Source: an uncultured Prevotella sp. (GTDB taxonomy: Bacteria; Bacteroidota; Bacteroidia; Bacteroidales; Bacteroidaceae). Taken from it: DNA of 5,272 nucleotides. The notes under the pieces are model-generated. The model was given only the letters and a program-made list of their open reading frames with translations, had not been told where the DNA came from and did not search any database. The stretch is from positions 1 through 5,272 of the forward strand of contig USJX01000123.1 of NCBI GenBank assembly GCA_900555035.1. The letters run 5' to 3'. Every line of letters begins with the position of its first letter. Position 1 is the first letter of the stretch. The translations under genes were made by a program, and so were the position numbers. Shown in pieces: positions 5,186-5,272 of this stretch.

Positions 5186-5272
5186 CTGCAATTTGTAAAA
5201 TTATAAATTGTAAAACTGGCAAGTTCTCAATAGAAGTGCAAAAATCTGAGGGGGTTTCAGGCTTAATAATCT
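5186..5272. other. AT-rich non-coding tail after the primase gene
   Basis: This stretch has near-direct repeats aatttgtaaaa (5190-5200) and aaattgtaaaa (5205-5215) and a short inverted pair, caattt (5189-5194) with aaattg (5205-5210). No convincing terminator or open reading frame is visible before the window ends. Confidence 0.5.

Noticed and set aside
3917..5191. 424-residue open frame on the minus strand opposite the primase 3' half
   Set aside because: It is antisense to clear DUF3987-type coding sequence, lacks recognisable domains and has the Leu/His/Arg-rich composition typical of antisense shadows of high-GC3 genes.
5247..5262. Terminator after the primase (ctga/tcag around a G-run)
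   Set aside because: The stem is only about 4 bp and no T-run follows.

Overview
The window looks like chromosomal accessory DNA, or an integrated element, from a Bacteroidales bacterium of the Prevotella/Segatella type. This rests on a BT4734/VirE-like primase fused to a DUF3987-type ATPase, a Bro-N/KilAC antirepressor, a Bacteroidetes -7 promoter box (TATCTTTG), start codons without clear Shine-Dalgarno sequences, and intergenic DNA full of short AT-rich repeats. No gene reads convincingly on the minus strand.

Layout: (1) 29-473 holds the 3' part of an unrecognised gene that appears frame-disrupted near its 5' end. (2) 474-703 is intergenic and carries three phased TATGAATT boxes, a strong hairpin with a short T-run, and an operator-like inverted repeat. 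(3) 704-1333 encodes an unrecognised 209-residue protein with a hexamer-repeat N-terminus and a predicted coiled coil. (4) 1334-1569 has a duplicated stop-codon segment, a second array of phased boxes in the opposite orientation, a perfect-stem terminator, the -7 promoter and a leader of 17-bp repeats. (5) 1570-2379 encodes a Bro-N/KilAC antirepressor. (6) 2402-5185 encodes a 927-residue primase/helicase-like protein, 22 bp downstream and probably co-transcribed. (7) 5186-5272 is AT-rich non-coding DNA.

The antirepressor and primase-ATPase look like a two-gene module transcribed from the promoter at about 1481, insulated from the gene upstream by the terminator at 1418-1457. Phage-type regulation beside a replication enzyme suggests a domesticated prophage or mobile-element replication module. 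That function is inferred.

The most unusual feature lies inside the primase gene. Its two inter-domain linkers are built from what looks like intergenic DNA: three copies of one 26-bp palindrome-bearing sequence (one inverted, two in a 72-bp tandem duplication), a 21-bp AT-rich repeat, and a segment of about 165 bp whose codon usage fits the +1 frame much better than the primase frame. That shifted frame encodes a two-helix hydrophobic peptide. The primase has apparently tolerated, in frame, palindromic-element insertions and an out-of-frame captured (or still overlapping) small membrane-protein gene.
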